DNA of 64,000 nucleotides from Paracoccaceae bacterium (GTDB lineage: Bacteria; Pseudomonadota; Alphaproteobacteria; Rhodobacterales; Rhodobacteraceae). This document shows positions 62,452-64,000 of the stretch, in pieces. Both the position numbers and the translations under genes were made by a program. The stretch covers positions 1 through 64,000 of the forward strand of contig CACKSH010000002.1 of the NCBI GenBank assembly GCA_902602765.1, read 5' to 3'. The notes below the pieces were generated by a model, which did not search any database, was not told where the DNA came from, and saw nothing but the letters and a program-made list of their open reading frames with translations. Each line of letters opens with the position of its first letter. Within the stretch, counting starts at the first letter, position 1.

Positions 62452-62528
62452 TGGTAGCGGAGGAGGGACTTGAACCCCCGACACGCGGATTATGATTCCG
62501 CTGCTCTAACCACCTGAGCTACTCCGCC
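62452..62528 (-). tRNA. tRNA-Met (anticodon CAU), island integration target
   Basis: A 77-nt cloverleaf with encoded CCA. The acceptor strands GGCGGAG and CTCCGCT pair, with A-CCA after them. The anticodon arm is GCGGA-ATCATAA-TCCGC giving CAU; the T arm is GGGGG-TTCAAGT-CCCTC. The sequence matches the elongator Met type of alphaproteobacteria; a lysidine-modified Ile tRNA with CAU is less likely. Its 3' part is the right att site of the island. Confidence 0.93.
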
Positions 62529-62604
62529 ATTAACGCGCTTGGAGTAAGAGTTTTAAATGAATACGTCAAGCTCATATTCGATGTTTTTATGTATTGTATT
62601 TTAT

Positions 62605-63558
62605 TCAATTATTTACCATTTGACAAAGTAGCTCAAACATTATCGAAGCTCCCAAAAATGCGGTATTACCAGTTGCATCGAAAGGTGGGCTGACTTCTAC
62701 CATATCTGAACCAACAATATTCAGACCTTTGAGCTCTCTAACAACCTGCAAAGCTTGAAAACTATTTGGACCACCCACTTCAGGCGTACCAGTGCCAGGT
62801 GCAAATGTAGGATCCACAAAATCAATATCATAAGAAACATAAGTTTCCTGATCACCCACAATTTCTCTAACTTCTTGCATAAGCTCTGATAAATCTCTGT
62901 TAAAAAATTCCTCAATACGAACAATACGTATCCCTACGGACATGGCAAAATCTACATCCTCACTATCATACTGAGTGCCACGGATTCCAATTTGTACGAC
63001 GCGTTTTGGATCAAGCAGATTTTCCTCTACCGCTCTTCGAAAAGGTGTACCATGAGTATATTTCGTGCCATTAAAGTAGCTATTAAATAGATCCGTATGA
63101 CTGTCAAAATGGACCATTCCAATAGGCCCTTTTTTTGCCACCGCTCGTAAAACAGGTAAAGATACAAGATGGTCACCACCTACGGTCAGTGGCTTTATAC
63201 CAGCAGCCATGACTGTGTCGTAAAACTTGGTAATTCGGTCCATTGAGTCGTGTATATCCGCAGGATTAGGCCCAACATCTCCCAAATCTGCAATATTTTT
63301 TATTTCGAAAGGACGCGTTCCAAAAACTGGATGCTGTGCTCTAATCATAGTTGACGCATCTCTTACTTGCCTTGGACCATGACGCGGGCCGGGTCTGTTA
63401 GTCGTTCCACTATCCCAAGGCACACCTATTAAACCGATATCAACATCATCAAAACGCGGGTGGTCAACTGGTACATTTGGTAACCGCATAAATGTCGGTA
63501 CTCCTGCGAACCTGGGCAGATCAAATCCGGATACAGGTTTAAAAAAAGAGTTTAGCAC
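62605..63558 (-). CDS. Agmatinase / ureohydrolase family protein
   Basis: A 317-residue manganese ureohydrolase. Ligands are seen in LTVGGDHLVSLPVLRAV (His), MVHFDSHTDLFNSYF (Asp-x-His-x-Asp) and SYDIDFVDPTFAPGTGTPEVGG (Asp-x-Asp), with the C-terminal SDMVEVSPPFDATGNTAFLGA. DVGPNPADIHDSMDRITKF is the agmatinase/guanidinobutyrase style. It hydrolyses agmatine or another guanidino compound to urea and an amine; exact substrate unclear. It lies outside the island, 76 bp from the tRNA. The M17 peptidase gene upstream is on the same strand. Confidence 0.9.
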   Translation of the reverse strand: MLNSFFKPVSGFDLPRFAGVPTFMRLPNVPVDHPRFDDVDIGLIGVPWDSGTTNRPGPRHGPRQVRDASTMIRAQHPVFGTRPFEIKNIADLGDVGPNPADIHDSMDRITKFYDTVMAAGIKPLTVGGDHLVSLPVLRAVAKKGPIGMVHFDSHTDLFNSYFNGTKYTHGTPFRRAVEENLLDPKRVVQIGIRGTQYDSEDVDFAMSVGIRIVRIEEFFNRDLSELMQEVREIVGDQETYVSYDIDFVDPTFAPGTGTPEVGGPNSFQALQVVRELKGLNIVGSDMVEVSPPFDATGNTAFLGASIMFELLCQMVNN

Positions 63559-63673
63559 TGAATATTCCTTTATCTGACTTCTAAGTCACTAAGTTACACA
63601 TTATATTTCTCTGCAATATTACAAAATATAAAATGGTCGACCAAATCAATTTATATTTAAATAACATTGAAAT

Positions 63674-64000
63674 TTAAATTGAAAGCAACTTATCAAGCGC
63701 CATTAAAATAGCACGAGGACCTTGGGTTAGCCCCCCCTTGGGGCCTAATACACTAGAGTTCTGTTGCCAAGAATATATATCAAAGTGAATATATTTTTCC
63801 GGATTTTTAACAAATCTTCTCAAAAAAAGTGCCGCTGTTATTGATCCGGCAAATCCTCCAGCTGGAGCATTATCGAGATCGGCAATTTGAGGTTCAATAA
63901 GCTTATCGTACGGATCCCAAAAAGGCATTCGCCACACGGGATCCATGGCCGCTACCGAAGCTTCAGATATCGCACTAGCGTCACTATCGAGGCCGGCGTA
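63674..64000 (-). CDS. Leucyl aminopeptidase (M17) family, N-terminus cut by right edge
   Basis: The frame is open from base 64000 to a stop at 63674, giving the last 108 residues. The segment VWRMPFWDPYDKLIEPQIADLDNAPAGGFAGSITAALFLRRFV matches the C-terminal end of the M17 catalytic domain, where the Arg and Leu-Asp-Asn stretch lie near the active site and G-x-x-x-A-A-L-F-L-R is strongly conserved. YIHFDIYSWQQ is the usual terminal helix-strand. The zinc-binding residues are outside the window. Cytosolic peptide turnover is the family role. Confidence 0.85.
   Translation of the reverse strand, partial: YAGLDSDASAISEASVAAMDPVWRMPFWDPYDKLIEPQIADLDNAPAGGFAGSITAALFLRRFVKNPEKYIHFDIYSWQQNSSVLGPKGGLTQGPRAILMALDKLLSI

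Larger units (their letters stand above)
53333..62518. mobile_element. Integrative island in tRNA-Met(CAU), type I R-M cargo
   Basis: Bounded by a perfect 69-bp direct repeat (53333-53401 and 62450-62518) that is the 3' part of the tRNA-Met gene, leaving the intact tRNA at the right end. It contains a tyrosine integrase next to the left repeat, GIY-YIG protein, hsdRMS, RepA-like ATPase and AlpA-like regulator. GTCAC-containing 11-bp-spaced repeats lie inside both ends. About 9.1 kb. Confidence 0.9.

Overview
The window looks like chromosome of an AT-rich marine alphaproteobacterium. The signs are TRAP and onium-type ABC transporters, GcvT/DmdA-like demethylases, a methanethiol-oxidase (SBP56) gene, a cytoplasmic BisC-like molybdoenzyme and an alphaproteobacterial-type tRNA-Met(CAU). 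A SAR116/Puniceispirillales-like or Rhodobacterales-related lineage would fit, but this is inference from gene content. Most genes are low in GC. A block from about 45.8 to 50.0 kb, and the gene at 52.2-53.1 kb, are clearly GC-richer and look transferred.

Layout. 0-8.1 kb: aminotransferase (cut by the left edge), SAM methyltransferase, TRAP transporter dctPQM, then on the minus strand a transaldolase-like gene, a DUF475 membrane protein, a 46-codon histidinol-dehydrogenase remnant and a zinc alcohol dehydrogenase. 8.3-16.9 kb: SGNH hydrolase, an ABC exporter operon (LolD-like, FtsX-like, AttH/CrtC-like), a PhyH-dioxygenase plus HD-oxygenase pair resembling PhnY/PhnZ, an NTF2-like protein and a GH1 beta-glucosidase. 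16.9-33.1 kb: a large onium-compound locus with MBL hydrolase, two GcvT/DmdA-like demethylases, aldehyde dehydrogenase, a three-gene ABC importer of the glycine-betaine/choline/TMAO class, a BetI-like regulator, an EamA transporter, a choline-dehydrogenase-like GMC enzyme, a VOC protein, a BisC-like S/N-oxide reductase and a CoA-ester lyase. 33.2-39.3 kb: selenium locus with a PrdB/GrdB-family selenoprotein read through an in-frame UGA, selD, tRNA-Sec, selB and selA. 39.6-41.7 kb: SBP56 and a membrane partner. 41.8-45.6 kb: purF and a flavin monooxygenase/tautomerase/hydrolase operon.

45.8-62.5 kb is an accretion zone at the 3' end of a tRNA-Met(CAU) gene (intact at 62.45-62.53 kb). The newest insertion, 53.3-62.5 kb, is an integrase island bounded by a 69-bp direct repeat. 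It carries a GIY-YIG protein, a complete type I restriction-modification system (hsdR, hsdM, hsdS), a RepA-like ATPase and an AlpA-like regulator. Older, decayed copies of the tRNA 3' end, one with the same flanking 11-bp repeat array, mark previous insertions that brought a TPR protein, an FAD oxidoreductase, a domain-permuted photolyase-like protein, the tRNA 2-selenouridine synthase mnmH and a Gfo/Idh oxidoreductase. After the tRNA come an agmatinase-family ureohydrolase and the C-terminal part of an M17 aminopeptidase cut by the right edge.

How the genes may work together: the onium locus has uptake (ABC), regulation (BetI-like), S/N-oxide reduction (BisC-like), alcohol and aldehyde oxidation (GMC, ALDH), demethylation to folate (two GcvT-like proteins) and a C-C lyase acting on a CoA ester. 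Such a set could catabolise an oxidised methyl-onium osmolyte. SBP56 could oxidise methanethiol released from a sulfur-containing substrate. The selenium genes supply selenocysteine for the PrdB/GrdB-like protein and, through SelD and MnmH, selenouridine for tRNA.
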